Source of the DNA: an uncultured Alphaproteobacteria bacterium
GTDB lineage: Bacteria; Pseudomonadota; Alphaproteobacteria; Parvibaculales; Parvibaculaceae
DNA: 53,765 nt
Reading direction: 5' to 3'
Assembly: GCA_903889655.1 (NCBI GenBank)
Contig: CAISYL010000208.1
Location: 1-53,765 of the forward strand
In this document: piece after piece, positions 43,289-52,634 of the stretch
Position numbering within the stretch: position 1 is the stretch's first letter
Layout: each line of letters opens with the position of its first letter
The notes under the pieces: generated by a model
The model's input: only the letters and a program-made list of their open reading frames with translations
The model's database searches: none
What the model was told of the DNA's origin: nothing
Program-made: the position numbers and the translations under genes

Positions 43289-43317
43289 CGGCTTTCAATT
43301 CTTTCAGGAGAACGACC

Positions 43318-43821
43318 ATGAAAAAGTATCTCATTCTTCTCGCCGGCCTTTTCCTCACCACGGCCGCAATCGCCGCCGACGCGACGACGAACGGCCACAT
43401 GATGGACGACGGACAGATGATGGCGGGCAAGGACCATCACGGCTCCGCCCTCTGGGGCGAGCCCGGCGATCCGAAAAAGGTCGATCGCACCGTCACCATC
43501 GAGGCGACGGAGATCGCCTTCAATGTCAAGGATCTCACCTTTAGAAAGGGCGAGACCGTGCGCTTCGTCTTCGTCAACAAGGGTGAGCAGCCGCATGAAT
43601 TCATGATCGCCGACGATGCCGAACAACTCGAACACCGCAAGATGATGCAGGAAATGGCCGGCATGAACATGGGGCACAATGAGGCGAACACCGTTTCGGC
43701 CGAGCCCGGCGAGACGAAGGAACTCGTCTGGACCTTCACCCATACCGGCACGTTCGACTTCGCCTGCAACTATCCAGGCCATGCGGAAGTCGGCATGGAG
43801 GGCAAGATCGTCGTGAAGTGA
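43318..43821 (+). CDS. Periplasmic type-1 copper (cupredoxin) protein
   Basis: 167 residues. A signal peptide ends near AIAA/D. A Met/His-rich linker (HMMDDGQMMAGKDHH) precedes a cupredoxin domain with the type-1 copper ligands His93 (QPHEFM), Cys150, His155 and Met160 (FACNYPGHAEVGM). A second Met cluster (RKMMQEMAGMNMGH) sits in a loop. Likely a copper carrier or sequestering protein of the CopI/azurin-like kind that receives copper in the periplasm. It follows copB by 29 bases with an AGGAGA ribosome site, and ends three bases before the convergent MBL-fold gene. Confidence 0.9.
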   Translation: MKKYLILLAGLFLTTAAIAADATTNGHMMDDGQMMAGKDHHGSALWGEPGDPKKVDRTVTIEATEIAFNVKDLTFRKGETVRFVFVNKGEQPHEFMIADDAEQLEHRKMMQEMAGMNMGHNEANTVSAEPGETKELVWTFTHTGTFDFACNYPGHAEVGMEGKIVVK

Positions 43822-43824
43822 CGT

Positions 43825-44556
43825 TCACTCCATCGGGCATCCGGGCTTGCGCTTGCCCGCGATATAATCGGCCGTGAGCTCCATCAGGCGCTCGCGGCCG
43901 AAGCTCGCGAAATGACCGGCATGGACGGTCGTGACCGCAAGCGCCTGAAGACGTTCCATCGAGCGGACATAATCGTCGACGACCGAATGGTAGAAGTCGT
44001 CGATCAGCGGCCCATCATAGACGGTGTCGCCGGAAAAGAGGATGCCGCTCGCAGGCTCGAAGAGCGCGACCGATCCAGGCGAATGACCGGGAAGATGGAT
44101 GACCTCGAAGGCGCGGTCGCCGAGATCGACCACATCGCCTTCCTTCAGGAGCGTCGTAGCAATCGCACCCTTCGCCTCGTAGGTCTCCGAACGATAGCCA
44201 TCGGGTACGGCCGCCTCGAACATTTCATCGGTGAGATAGAGATCGGCGATGGTCGCATGGCGCGTCGGATGGGCAAGGATGGCGGCTTCCGCTTCATGCA
44301 CGGCGCAATGCTCGAATTCATGATGCGCGCCGATATGGTCGATATGCGTATGGCTCGCCAGCGCGACGATGGGCCGGCCGGTGAGAAGCGGGATCTCCTT
44401 GCGCAACGGTCGGATGCCCATGCCGCTATCGATGAGAAGATCGCGATCCCGACCGCGCACATGCCACATGTTGCAGCGGTAATAGGGCTTGATCTCCCGT
44501 TCCCAGATGAGGGTGACGCCGTCGCCGAGGAAGCTGTGATCGTACCAGGAGGACAT
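43825..44556 (-). CDS. MBL-fold metallo-hydrolase
   Basis: 243 residues from the ATG at 44556. The metallo-beta-lactamase fold motif is HTHIDHIG (His69, His71, Asp73, His74), followed by the later ligands HLPGHSPGSV, FSGDTVYDG and TVHAGHFASFG. There is no signal peptide. The family covers glyoxalase II, lactonases, sulfatases and others; the substrate cannot be inferred. It is divergent from the SDR gene at 44698 and may share its promoter region. Confidence 0.85.
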   Translation of the reverse strand: MSSWYDHSFLGDGVTLIWEREIKPYYRCNMWHVRGRDRDLLIDSGMGIRPLRKEIPLLTGRPIVALASHTHIDHIGAHHEFEHCAVHEAEAAILAHPTRHATIADLYLTDEMFEAAVPDGYRSETYEAKGAIATTLLKEGDVVDLGDRAFEVIHLPGHSPGSVALFEPASGILFSGDTVYDGPLIDDFYHSVVDDYVRSMERLQALAVTTVHAGHFASFGRERLMELTADYIAGKRKPGCPME

Positions 44557-44697
44557 GGGAACTCGCGGGGGAAGCGCTGACCGAACGGACGATCCTTGCA
44601 CGAGGGGCCGATCGCTTGCAAAGCCCGTCTCCCTCAAGCGGACGATGCTGGGTCCGTGAAGACGGACGATCATCGCCCAAACCGAGGGGGAGACAGC

Positions 44698-45534
44698 ATG
44701 AGCGATCCGAAACCTCTGGCGGAGCTTGCCGCTATCGTCACGGGCGGCAGCGGCGGCATTGGCTGGGCATCGGCCGCAAGGCTGGTGCGGGACGGCGCGG
44801 CTGTGCTGTTGATGGCGCGACGCGAGACGGAACTTGAGAAGGCGCGAGCGGCGCTGATCGATGCCTGTCCCGGCGCCGAAGTCCGGATTTCGGCTGGCGA
44901 CGCCTCCAACGCCGGGGACGTGCAGCGCGCACTCGACAGGGCGCTCGCCATGCGGGGACGGCTCGACATGATCGTCGCGACCGTCGGCGGCAGTCTCGGG
45001 CTGAAGCCTCTCCTGATGCATGACGTCGAGAGCTTCACCCGCGTCATCGACCGCAACCTCACCAGCGCCTTTCTCGCGCTGCGCTATGGCGTGCCCCCGA
45101 TGACGGAAGGCGGCTCGGTCGTCTGCATCTCATCCGTTTGCGCGACGCTGCCGTCGACGCATCTGACACCCTATTGCGCGAGTAAAGGCGCGCTCGAAAG
45201 TCTGGTGCGGGGCGCGGCGAAGGAATTCGCGCGGCTGAATGTCCGCGTCAATGCGGTCAGGCCCGGCATGACGCAGGCGGCGGGCGTCACCTCCATGTTC
45301 GGCGGCGACGAACTCCGCGCGCGGGCAAAGCAGGTGATCCCGCTCGGCCGCATGGGCGCGCCGGAGGAAATCGCCGAAGCCGTACGCTATCTCGCGGGGC
45401 CGGAGTCGAAATGGGTGACGGGCCAGAGCTTCGCCGTCGACGGCGGCTCGGAGCTGGCGCTCAATCGTCTCGCCGACGATCGCGACACCGAGATTTTCGG
45501 CAAGGACTGGCCGGCGCCCTGGGGGCCGGCGTAA
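44698..45534 (+). CDS. Short-chain dehydrogenase/reductase (SDR)
   Basis: 278 residues with TGGSGGIG (cofactor), NLTSAF, the catalytic Ser in ISSVCA, Tyr-x3-Lys in PYCASKGALESL and the VRPGMT segment. The C-terminus (SFAVDGGSELALNRL) is the usual cofactor-side end. The long tail NRLADDRDTEIFGKDWPAPW is slightly unusual. GGGGGAGA precedes the ATG. Divergent from the MBL-fold gene and convergent with carbamate kinase; role unknown. In the shared promoter region, CGGACGAT occurs three times (44586, 44639 and 44663). Confidence 0.85.
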   Translation: MSDPKPLAELAAIVTGGSGGIGWASAARLVRDGAAVLLMARRETELEKARAALIDACPGAEVRISAGDASNAGDVQRALDRALAMRGRLDMIVATVGGSLGLKPLLMHDVESFTRVIDRNLTSAFLALRYGVPPMTEGGSVVCISSVCATLPSTHLTPYCASKGALESLVRGAAKEFARLNVRVNAVRPGMTQAAGVTSMFGGDELRARAKQVIPLGRMGAPEEIAEAVRYLAGPESKWVTGQSFAVDGGSELALNRLADDRDTEIFGKDWPAPWGPA

Positions 45535-45537
45535 GTC

Positions 45538-46440
45538 TCACGGATCGATCCGCGTGCCGGCCTTGCCTTCGATGACGGCGCGGGCTTCGGCAAGCGCGCC
45601 GATGAAGGCGGGACGCCCGGTTGCTTTTGCAAAGCGGCAGGCGGCGTCGATCTTCGGACCCATGGAGCCTTTGGCGAAAATACCCGCATCGATCGCGCCG
45701 GCTGACACTTCGCGGAGAAGACGTTGCCCGGGCTTTCCCCAATTCTCGTAGACGCCGTCGACATCGGTGAGGATGACGAGGCGGCCTGCATCGAGATCAT
45801 GCGCGAGAAGCGCCGCGCCGAGATCCTTGTCGATCACTGCTTCGACGCCGTCGAGCGTCTTGTCATCGCGCTCGACAACAGGGATGCCGCCACCGCCGGT
45901 GCAGACGACGAGCGTACCCGCCTCGACCAGAACGCGGATCGCGTCCGCCTCGACGATGCGTTGCGGCGCGGGCGAAGCCACGACGCGACGCCAGGCCGTG
46001 CCGTCCTTCGCCATCGTCCAGCCGCGCGGACCTGCGAGACCGCCGGCCGTTTCCTCGGCATAGACAGGACCGATGGGCTTCGAGGGATGCGCGAAGGCCG
46101 CGTCTTTCGCATCGACCACGGTCTGCGTCATCAAGGCGGCGATGCTGCGCGCGGGAAGCGCGCGGCGCATTTCCTGGGCGATCAGATAGCCGATCATGCC
46201 TTGCGATTCCGCGCCCAGCGCATCGAGCGGATAGGGCGGCACGGCCTTGTAGGCGTCTGCTTCGAGCGCGAGCAGCCCGACCTGCGGCCCGTTGCCATGG
46301 ACAAGCACCAGCGTGTTCGACGCGGCGACCTCGGCAAGCGCCGCCGCCGCGTCGCGCATATTGATGCGCTGGTTTTCCCAGCTCAGCGTCTCTCCGCGTT
46401 TCAGAAGCGCGTTGCCGCCGATCGCCACCACGATGCGCAT
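45538..46440 (-). CDS. arcC: Carbamate kinase
   Basis: 300 residues with the amino-acid-kinase fold motifs AIGGNALLKRGE, VHGNGPQVG, GGGGIPVVE and KGSMGPKI. It makes ATP and carbamate (then ammonia and CO2) from carbamoyl phosphate and ADP. It is the last gene of the ptcA, permease, aguA, arcC operon, starting three bases after aguA. In this setting its carbamoyl phosphate comes from putrescine carbamoyltransferase, giving one ATP per agmatine. Confidence 0.95.
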   Translation of the reverse strand: MRIVVAIGGNALLKRGETLSWENQRINMRDAAAALAEVAASNTLVLVHGNGPQVGLLALEADAYKAVPPYPLDALGAESQGMIGYLIAQEMRRALPARSIAALMTQTVVDAKDAAFAHPSKPIGPVYAEETAGGLAGPRGWTMAKDGTAWRRVVASPAPQRIVEADAIRVLVEAGTLVVCTGGGGIPVVERDDKTLDGVEAVIDKDLGAALLAHDLDAGRLVILTDVDGVYENWGKPGQRLLREVSAGAIDAGIFAKGSMGPKIDAACRFAKATGRPAFIGALAEARAVIEGKAGTRIDP

Positions 46441-46443
46441 GGA

Positions 46444-47541
46444 TCAGCGCCCCGCCGGCTGCTGCTGCGTGATGCAATGGATATTGCCGCCGCCGAGCAG
46501 GATTTCACGCGCATCGATCCCCTTCACTTTCCGGTCCGGGAAGGCCTTCGCCAGTATCTCCGCCGCCGCGCCGTCGCGCTTCGGGTCGAGCAGCGGCATG
46601 ATGATGGCGCCGTTGGCGATGTAGAAATTGACATAGGAGGCGGCGAGACGGAGCCCCGGTTCGCGCGGCTGCGAGCCTTCGACGTGATCGACGCCCGCGG
46701 CTTCCTCCGCCGTTTCGAAAAGCGGCCCGGGCTGATGGAGTTTCACGACTTCGAGCGAGCGGCCCTTCGCATCCTTTGCCTTCGACAGGCGATCGAAGCA
46801 ATCCTTGCTGCGCTCATATTGCGGATCGGATATGTCGTCGGTCCAGCTCAGCAGCACGAGGCCGGGCCTGGCGAAGCAGGCGATATTGTCGACATGCCCC
46901 GAGGTCTCGTCATTATAGACGCCGCGCTCGAGCCAGATCGTGTGGCGGATGCCGAGATGGGCCTGGAGTTGCTTCTCGATTTCCTCCTTCGTCAGCGACG
47001 GATTGCGGTTGGGATTGAGCAGGCATTCTTCCGTCGTCAGCAATGTGCCCTCGCCATCGACATGAATCGAGCCGCCCTCGAGAACGAGCGGCGCCTTGTA
47101 GCGATCGACGCGCTCGATCTCGAGCACCTTCTGCGCAACGAGTTCGTCCTGATCCCAGGGGAAGTAGAGCCCGCCTTCGAGTCCGCCCCAGGCATTGAAG
47201 ATCCAGTCGACGCCGCACACGCCGCCCTTGCCGTCGAGAACGAAAGTCGGCCCGCTGTCGCGAATCCAGCTGTCATTGTTGGCAATTTCGACCACGCGGA
47301 TATGCGGCGGCAGGACGCGGCGTGCATTCTGGTATTGCGCGGGCGAGACGCCCATGGTGAGCGGCTCGGTCTCGGCGATGGCCGTGGCGACGGCGGCGTA
47401 AGCCGCCTGCGCAGGCTTTCCGCCGAGCCGCCAGTTGTCCGGCCGCTCGGGCCAGATCATCCACGTGCCCGTGTGAGGGGCCCATTCGGCGGGCATCGCA
47501 AAGCCGTCCGCCGCCGGTGTCGAAGTCAGGAGCTTACTCAT
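46444..47541 (-). CDS. aguA: Agmatine deiminase
   Basis: 365 residues. The guanidino-group-modifying fold is clear: [23 protein letters not shown] near the N-terminus, [36 protein letters not shown] and the catalytic Cys356 in [13 protein letters not shown]. It converts agmatine to N-carbamoylputrescine and ammonia in the cytoplasm. It lies between the permease and carbamate kinase genes in one operon. Its product can be used either by PtcA (same operon) or by AguB (divergent gene). Confidence 0.96.
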   Translation of the reverse strand: MSKLLTSTPAADGFAMPAEWAPHTGTWMIWPERPDNWRLGGKPAQAAYAAVATAIAETEPLTMGVSPAQYQNARRVLPPHIRVVEIANNDSWIRDSGPTFVLDGKGGVCGVDWIFNAWGGLEGGLYFPWDQDELVAQKVLEIERVDRYKAPLVLEGGSIHVDGEGTLLTTEECLLNPNRNPSLTKEEIEKQLQAHLGIRHTIWLERGVYNDETSGHVDNIACFARPGLVLLSWTDDISDPQYERSKDCFDRLSKAKDAKGRSLEVVKLHQPGPLFETAEEAAGVDHVEGSQPREPGLRLAASYVNFYIANGAIIMPLLDPKRDGAAAEILAKAFPDRKVKGIDAREILLGGGNIHCITQQQPAGR

Positions 47542-47560
47542 TCTTCACGCCCTTCGCGTT

Positions 47561-48964
47561 TCACGCCTTCTTGTGCCGTCCCTGAAGGAGAAGGATTACT
47601 TCGCCGATGACGATGGTGAGAACGACACCGCCGACGATCGGACCCGCTTTCGTCCAGTCGATCGGCTCGCCCGGCACCCAGACGAAGAAGATAATCGCCT
47701 GAGCCGCGAAGAAGAAGCAGATCGACGCCATCGCAACGAGAACGCCGCGATTGCCCGGCACGCGGTAGGGCCGCGCGACATCCGTATCGACACGGCGCAG
47801 CTTCAGGAAGGCCGGGAAGACAAGGAGATAGGGCAGCAGGAAGACGATCGAGCTGAAGGCAAAGAGCGACCAGAAGAGGTCTTCCGCCGTGCCGGCCATG
47901 AGACCGTAAAGCACGATGACGATCGTCGAGACGACACCCGTCAGCAGGAAGGCACCGATGGGCGTCTTGTAGGTCGGATGCAGCGACGCGAAGACGGCGG
48001 GAAGTTCGCCATCGGCGGCGGCAGCCTGTGCCGTCCGGTTCGCGCCAAGCGTCCATGTCACCATGTTGGCAAAGAAAGTGTAGAGCGCGCCGAGACCGAC
48101 GATCATGGTCACGGTCTTGGCCAACTCGGACTCGCCGAGAAGCTTGCCGACCGTATCGAGCACGCCGTTGATGAGGCCGATCTGGTCGACCGGCAGCGCC
48201 GCGATGATGCCGAAGGTGGCAAGCAGATAGAAGGCGACGATGGCGATGCCGGCGGTGACGATGGCGATGGGCACGTCGCGTGCCGGATTTTCCATCTCCT
48301 CGCCCGCACCCGACATCAGCTCGAAGCCGAGGAAGTTGTAGACGACGACGGGCAGGAAGGCCAAACCGACATTCCAGCTCGGCATCAACGTCGAAAGCGT
48401 GATCTCGTTCGCGACGCCATGGGTGAAGGCGGCCCAGATGCCGGCGACGCCCATCAGCAGCATGATGCCCGCCTTGACGACCGCGCCGACATTGGGAACC
48501 CACTTGCTGTTGGCGAGGCTCGCAATGCCGACGCCCACCGTGATCCACGTCATCACGACGCCGATGGCGATCTTTTCCCAAAGCCCCATATCGGGCGCGA
48601 AGAGCTGCGAGACCATGCCGGCGAAGAGGATGTAAACCGAGGGCATCCAGAGCGCGACATTGACCCAGTAGTACCAGACGGTGCGGCCCGCCCAGGTGTC
48701 GCCATAGGCGCGACGGATCCACTGTTGAATACCACCTTCGCCGGGATAGGCGGCGCCGAGCTCGGCGACGATGAGGCCATAGGGCACGAAGAAGAAAACG
48801 AAGGTGATGACCCACCACGAGAGCGACGAGACGCCGACCTTGGCGGAGGCCGCCAGCGTGTCGATGACGAGGATCGCGCAGACGGTGAAAAGCGTCATGT
48901 CGAGCGAGTTCAACACGCGCTTGAAGCCGCCGCCCTGCGCCACGGGAGAATTGATAACAGTCAT
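47561..48964 (-). CDS. Amino acid/polyamine permease (likely agmatine or agmatine-putrescine transporter)
   Basis: 467 residues with about twelve transmembrane helices of the APC superfamily, from the ATG at 48964 (AAGGAGA upstream). The segments YPGEGGIQQWIRRAYGDTWAGRTVWYYWVN and PVVVYNFLGFELMSGAGEEMENPARDVP are typical of the glutamate/GABA or agmatine/putrescine antiporter branch. It is placed between ptcA and aguA, so exchange of agmatine for putrescine, as by AguD in lactic bacteria, is the best guess. Simple uptake of agmatine or putrescine is the alternative. Confidence 0.85.
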   Translation of the reverse strand: MTVINSPVAQGGGFKRVLNSLDMTLFTVCAILVIDTLAASAKVGVSSLSWWVITFVFFFVPYGLIVAELGAAYPGEGGIQQWIRRAYGDTWAGRTVWYYWVNVALWMPSVYILFAGMVSQLFAPDMGLWEKIAIGVVMTWITVGVGIASLANSKWVPNVGAVVKAGIMLLMGVAGIWAAFTHGVANEITLSTLMPSWNVGLAFLPVVVYNFLGFELMSGAGEEMENPARDVPIAIVTAGIAIVAFYLLATFGIIAALPVDQIGLINGVLDTVGKLLGESELAKTVTMIVGLGALYTFFANMVTWTLGANRTAQAAAADGELPAVFASLHPTYKTPIGAFLLTGVVSTIVIVLYGLMAGTAEDLFWSLFAFSSIVFLLPYLLVFPAFLKLRRVDTDVARPYRVPGNRGVLVAMASICFFFAAQAIIFFVWVPGEPIDWTKAGPIVGGVVLTIVIGEVILLLQGRHKKA

Positions 48965-48993
48965 GAGAACGTCTCCTTGCGAGATGCGGGGGT

Positions 48994-50022
48994 TCAGTTG
49001 GCGTCGAAGGGGGGCAGCAACTTTGCGCCGAGGAAGGCCTGGATGCGGCCCGCGTGGAAATCGCAGAGCGCCTGGCTCGGACGGCGGATATGCGGATAGA
49101 CGAATTCGATCAGGATCGCCTTTTCGGTATGAAGGCGATTCTCCGACTGGTCGTAGATGATCGAGCGTGGGTGATCGAGCACCTCGTCGGTCGCCTCGAC
49201 GCCGCGGCTCGCCGGCAGGCAATGCATCATCTTCGCGTGGGCGGGCGCCTTGTTGAACAGGGTCAGATTGACCTGGAACTTCGGCATGAAGGCCGCCTTG
49301 CGATCCGGAATTTCCGCTTCCTGACCGACCCACCACCAGAGATCGGTATAGATGAAGTCGGCGTCGCTGACGGCAGCGACCGGATCGTCGGTGATGACGA
49401 GCGTGCCGCCGGAGGCCGCGCAGTTCTTGCGCGCGAGTGCCTGCAGCTCGACGGAGGCCTGATACTGCTTCGGCGAGGCCTGCGTGAAATGCATGCCGAG
49501 CTGCGTGCAGATAAGCATCAACGAGGAACAGACATTGGTCGTGTCGCCGACGAAGACGACCTTGAGATCTTCGAGCTTCTTTTCCGGAAGCTTGTGCTCC
49601 AGCATCGTGAAGACGTCGCAGACGACCTGCGTCGGGTGATTGTAGTCGGTGAGACCGTTGATGACGGGAACGGTTGCGTATTTCGCCAGCTCGAGAACCG
49701 TCGAATGTTTGAGCGCCCGCGCCTCGATCGCATTGACCATGCGGCTAATGACCTTGGACGTGTCCTTGGTCGATTCGCGCGCGCCGAGATGGATTTCGCC
49801 GGGACGAAGATAGAGCGCATGGCCGCCGAGCCGCGTCATCGCCACCTCGAAGGAGATACGCGTGCGCGTCGACGGTTCCTCGAAGATCATGCCGAGCGAG
49901 GCGCCGTCGAGAAGGTGCGGCAGAGCGCCCTGCTTGTCGGCGGCCTTGGTGATGCGGGTAAGCTCGATCAGGTCGAGCAGTTCCGCCTTGGTGAAGTCCT
50001 GCGTGTCGATGAAGTGGCGCAT
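48994..50022 (-). CDS. ptcA: Putrescine carbamoyltransferase
   Basis: 342 residues of the carbamoyltransferase family: carbamoyl-phosphate loop STRTR (residues 51-55), HPTQ (NHPTQVVCD) and HCLPAS. The amino-acid side differs from ornithine carbamoyltransferase: in place of the SMG loop it has TDLWWWVGQEAE, close to the YGLYEAE pattern of putrescine enzymes. With aguA, the permease and arcC in the operon, it should split N-carbamoylputrescine with phosphate into putrescine and carbamoyl phosphate. An ornithine-type specificity cannot be fully excluded. Confidence 0.82.
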   Translation of the reverse strand: MRHFIDTQDFTKAELLDLIELTRITKAADKQGALPHLLDGASLGMIFEEPSTRTRISFEVAMTRLGGHALYLRPGEIHLGARESTKDTSKVISRMVNAIEARALKHSTVLELAKYATVPVINGLTDYNHPTQVVCDVFTMLEHKLPEKKLEDLKVVFVGDTTNVCSSLMLICTQLGMHFTQASPKQYQASVELQALARKNCAASGGTLVITDDPVAAVSDADFIYTDLWWWVGQEAEIPDRKAAFMPKFQVNLTLFNKAPAHAKMMHCLPASRGVEATDEVLDHPRSIIYDQSENRLHTEKAILIEFVYPHIRRPSQALCDFHAGRIQAFLGAKLLPPFDAN

Positions 50023-50100
50023 CTTGAAATCCTGTTACAAAACGACGATGTGCGATCCGGTTGCGAAGAGAGGGGACGGCGATCTAGAGTCGCCCCACAC

Positions 50101-50116
50101 CGCTTCGAGCGAAGCG
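50101..50116. promoter_or_regulatory. Inverted repeat between ptcA and aguB
   Basis: CGCTTCG-AG-CGAAGCG with seven-base arms, inside the 123-base divergent region. A smaller GGCGA...TCGCC dyad lies next to it (50076-50092 region). Either could bind a regulator that controls both agmatine transcripts. Confidence 0.4.
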
Positions 50117-50145
50117 TGCAGGACGTTTTTCCAATGGGCCGATAG

Positions 50146-51033
50146 ATGACGAATTTGACCGTCGCCGCCACGCAGATGGCGTGCGGAAACGACCGCGACG
50201 AGAACATCGCGAATGCGGAACGCCTGGTGACGGAGGCGGCCGAAAAGGGCGCTCAACTGATCCTGCTGCAGGAACTTTTCGAGACGCCCTATTTCTGCAA
50301 GGACACGCATCCCGATCTCTTGCATCAGGCGCTGCCGGTGAACGAGAACCCGGCCGTCAACCACATGCGCGCGCTGGCGGCGAAGCTCGGCGTCGTGCTG
50401 CCCGTCTCGATCTACGAGCGCGCCAACAACGCGCTCTACAATTCGCTGGTCATGGTCGACGCGGATGGAGGCATTCTCGGCGTCTACCGCAAGTCGCATA
50501 TCCCGGACGGCATGGGCTACAAGGAGAAATACTACTTCTCTCCCGGCGACACGGGCTTCCACGTCTGGCCGACGCGCTTCGGCCGTATCGGCGCCGCCAT
50601 CTGCTGGGACCAGTGGTTCCCGGAGACGGCGCGCATTCTCGCGCTGAAAGGCGCCGACGTGATCTGCTATCCGACCGCCATCGGGTCCGAGCCCCACGAC
50701 CCCACGGTGCATTCGCGCGACCATTGGCAGCGCACCATGCAGGGCCATGCGGCCGCGAACATGGTGCCGGTCGTCGCCTCGAACCGGACGGGATTCGAAG
50801 AAGGCCGCACTTGCGACATCACCTTCTACGGCTCGTCCTTCATCGCCGACAATACCGGCAAAAAGGTCGCCGAGGCGGGCGAAACGGGAGAGGCCGTCCT
50901 GACCGCAACCTTCGACATCGAAGCCAACCGCCGCGCCCGCCTCGAATGGGGCGTCTTCCGCGACCGCCGCGTCGACCTCTATGGTGAATTGTTGACGCTC
51001 GACGGGCAGCTCCGCCACGCCGCCCACGGCTGA
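50146..51033 (+). CDS. aguB: N-carbamoylputrescine amidase
   Basis: 295 residues of the nitrilase superfamily with the catalytic triad Glu43 (LLQELFE), Lys116 (VYRKSHIPD) and Cys153 (AAICWDQWFPE). Typical AguB motifs include TPYFCK, GYKEKYYFSPGDTGF and CYPTAIGSEP. It hydrolyses N-carbamoylputrescine to putrescine, ammonia and CO2. It is divergent from ptcA, the enzyme that uses the same substrate phosphorolytically. The ribosome site before the ATG at 50146 is weak. Confidence 0.94.
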   Translation: MTNLTVAATQMACGNDRDENIANAERLVTEAAEKGAQLILLQELFETPYFCKDTHPDLLHQALPVNENPAVNHMRALAAKLGVVLPVSIYERANNALYNSLVMVDADGGILGVYRKSHIPDGMGYKEKYYFSPGDTGFHVWPTRFGRIGAAICWDQWFPETARILALKGADVICYPTAIGSEPHDPTVHSRDHWQRTMQGHAAANMVPVVASNRTGFEEGRTCDITFYGSSFIADNTGKKVAEAGETGEAVLTATFDIEANRRARLEWGVFRDRRVDLYGELLTLDGQLRHAAHG

Positions 51034-51259
51034 ACGCATCCGCCCCGCGGGCAAAGCCTGCTCTGTCTTCGAGGCGTGAAAGGTTCGGCGGGACATTGTC
51101 TGCCTGACGGCTGAAGAATGGGAATTTCATCCTTTCAGCCAGGCAACGCAGCGGCATTGATCGACGTCAAATTGGATCGCCGGACCGGCCTGCTTACGAC
51201 CTGCTTGAAACGAAGGGCAGCTCGCGGGCAATATAAAATCGGGAATCCGGGGGCAGCCG

Positions 51260-52567
51260 ATGCGGAATTATTGGAAACTTGTATTCTGTCTCTTCCTGTC
51301 GGCTTGCGGATCGACCGAAGCGACACATCCAAATCCGATTGCCTATTACACCCCGCCATCGCATGACGAGGCGGGATCAAGTCAGACCGTCATTGTCGGC
51401 GCGTTGGAGAATCCGGGTCTGCTGCTTTCCAATAGATGTTTCATCGTCAGCGAGATAGATGGCCGATGGATCAAGGATATCGATCCGCTGCACGGCTGCA
51501 TCACCCCCGTTGCCATCACTCCTGGCTCGCATCGGGTCGGCGTCATGTTCTTTTTGGAGGACTACCCCAGGGGCAAAACAATGCTTCGGCTGGATGCGGC
51601 AGCCGGTCACACCTATCAGGTAAAATTCGATATGCCGACATGGTCCGTCCCGATGGAGCCAAAGGTGTGGATTGACGATGCGGCTACCGGGAAGGTCGCA
51701 TCACAGACGACGGACATGGATGTTCCGATATTTTCTTTCGGCCAGATCTCCAGACTCGACGAAAAGATGCAGCAAGACGCAGCGCTGTGCTCGGGGCATG
51801 GTGTCAAAGATAAAGGGGAAGGCCTCGCCGCATGCACGCGCCTGATCGATGCCGCGCCAAATGGTTCGCTGGCTCCTCTCGCCCTGAATACGCGTGCGTC
51901 CTATTATGTCGACGCCGCTCGTTACGACTTGGCGATCGCCGACGCTGATCGGGCTATTCGCGTGAAGTCTGATTTTGCGCCTGCATATGCGACACGCTGT
52001 TTTGTTCGTCATCTAATACAGAAGAGTGCCGGCAGGATCGAGCTGTCCAATGCTCTTGACGACTGCAAGGAAGCCCTTCGGCTTGATCCAAATAATATCG
52101 CCGCGCTCAATGCAATCGGCATTTTCTATACCGATCATGACGATGATCTCGCGCTTTCCTACTTCACCCGTGCCATTGAAATAGCGCCGGACGCTGCGGT
52201 CTCCTATCTCAACCGCGCGGTTATCCAATTGCGGACGAAGCATTATGCGCTCGCAATCGAAGACAGCTCCCAGGCCTTACGGCTAGTGCCCGGCTCCTCG
52301 TACACTCTGGAGATACGCGGCCTCGCATATCTTGGACGGAAGCAATACAAGGCCGCCGTAGCCGATTTCGAAGCAGCCCAGAAGGGCGAAAAGGGCGACC
52401 GGAGTTCCCTCCTTTATGCCAAGGGGATAGCGGAGCTAAGGATTGGCAAGACCGCCGAGGGCAGGGCCGATATTGCGCGGGCAAAATCCGGTACGCCCAA
52501 CATGCGAGAGGATTGCGTCGAATCCGGACGTTGTGCCCCCGCACAAAGGCTGAAACGCGAAATTTAG
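51260..52567 (+). CDS. TPR-repeat lipoprotein of unknown function
   Basis: 435 residues with a lipoprotein signal ([10 protein letters not shown]; lipobox LSAC, Cys at residue 16). Residues ~30-160 form a beta domain ([21 protein letters not shown] and on). Residues ~170-410 contain about five tetratricopeptide repeats (for example [45 protein letters not shown]). Probably a cell-envelope scaffold. Its codon use is visibly less GC-rich than its neighbours, suggesting later acquisition. The 226 bases before it hold no other gene; a TATAAAAT sequence at about 51232 could be part of its promoter. Confidence 0.75.
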   Translation: MRNYWKLVFCLFLSACGSTEATHPNPIAYYTPPSHDEAGSSQTVIVGALENPGLLLSNRCFIVSEIDGRWIKDIDPLHGCITPVAITPGSHRVGVMFFLEDYPRGKTMLRLDAAAGHTYQVKFDMPTWSVPMEPKVWIDDAATGKVASQTTDMDVPIFSFGQISRLDEKMQQDAALCSGHGVKDKGEGLAACTRLIDAAPNGSLAPLALNTRASYYVDAARYDLAIADADRAIRVKSDFAPAYATRCFVRHLIQKSAGRIELSNALDDCKEALRLDPNNIAALNAIGIFYTDHDDDLALSYFTRAIEIAPDAAVSYLNRAVIQLRTKHYALAIEDSSQALRLVPGSSYTLEIRGLAYLGRKQYKAAVADFEAAQKGEKGDRSSLLYAKGIAELRIGKTAEGRADIARAKSGTPNMREDCVESGRCAPAQRLKREI

Positions 52568-52634
52568 CTGGATCTCTGCGGCAAGCTTACTTGGGTCATT
52601 GACCGCTGCGGCATTCGACCTCATCTTCCGCCGC

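Noticed and set aside
44586-44670. Three copies of CGGACGAT between the MBL and SDR genes
   Set aside because: Unequal spacing (53 and 24 bases) and a short, GC-rich word common in this genome; not enough to claim an operator.
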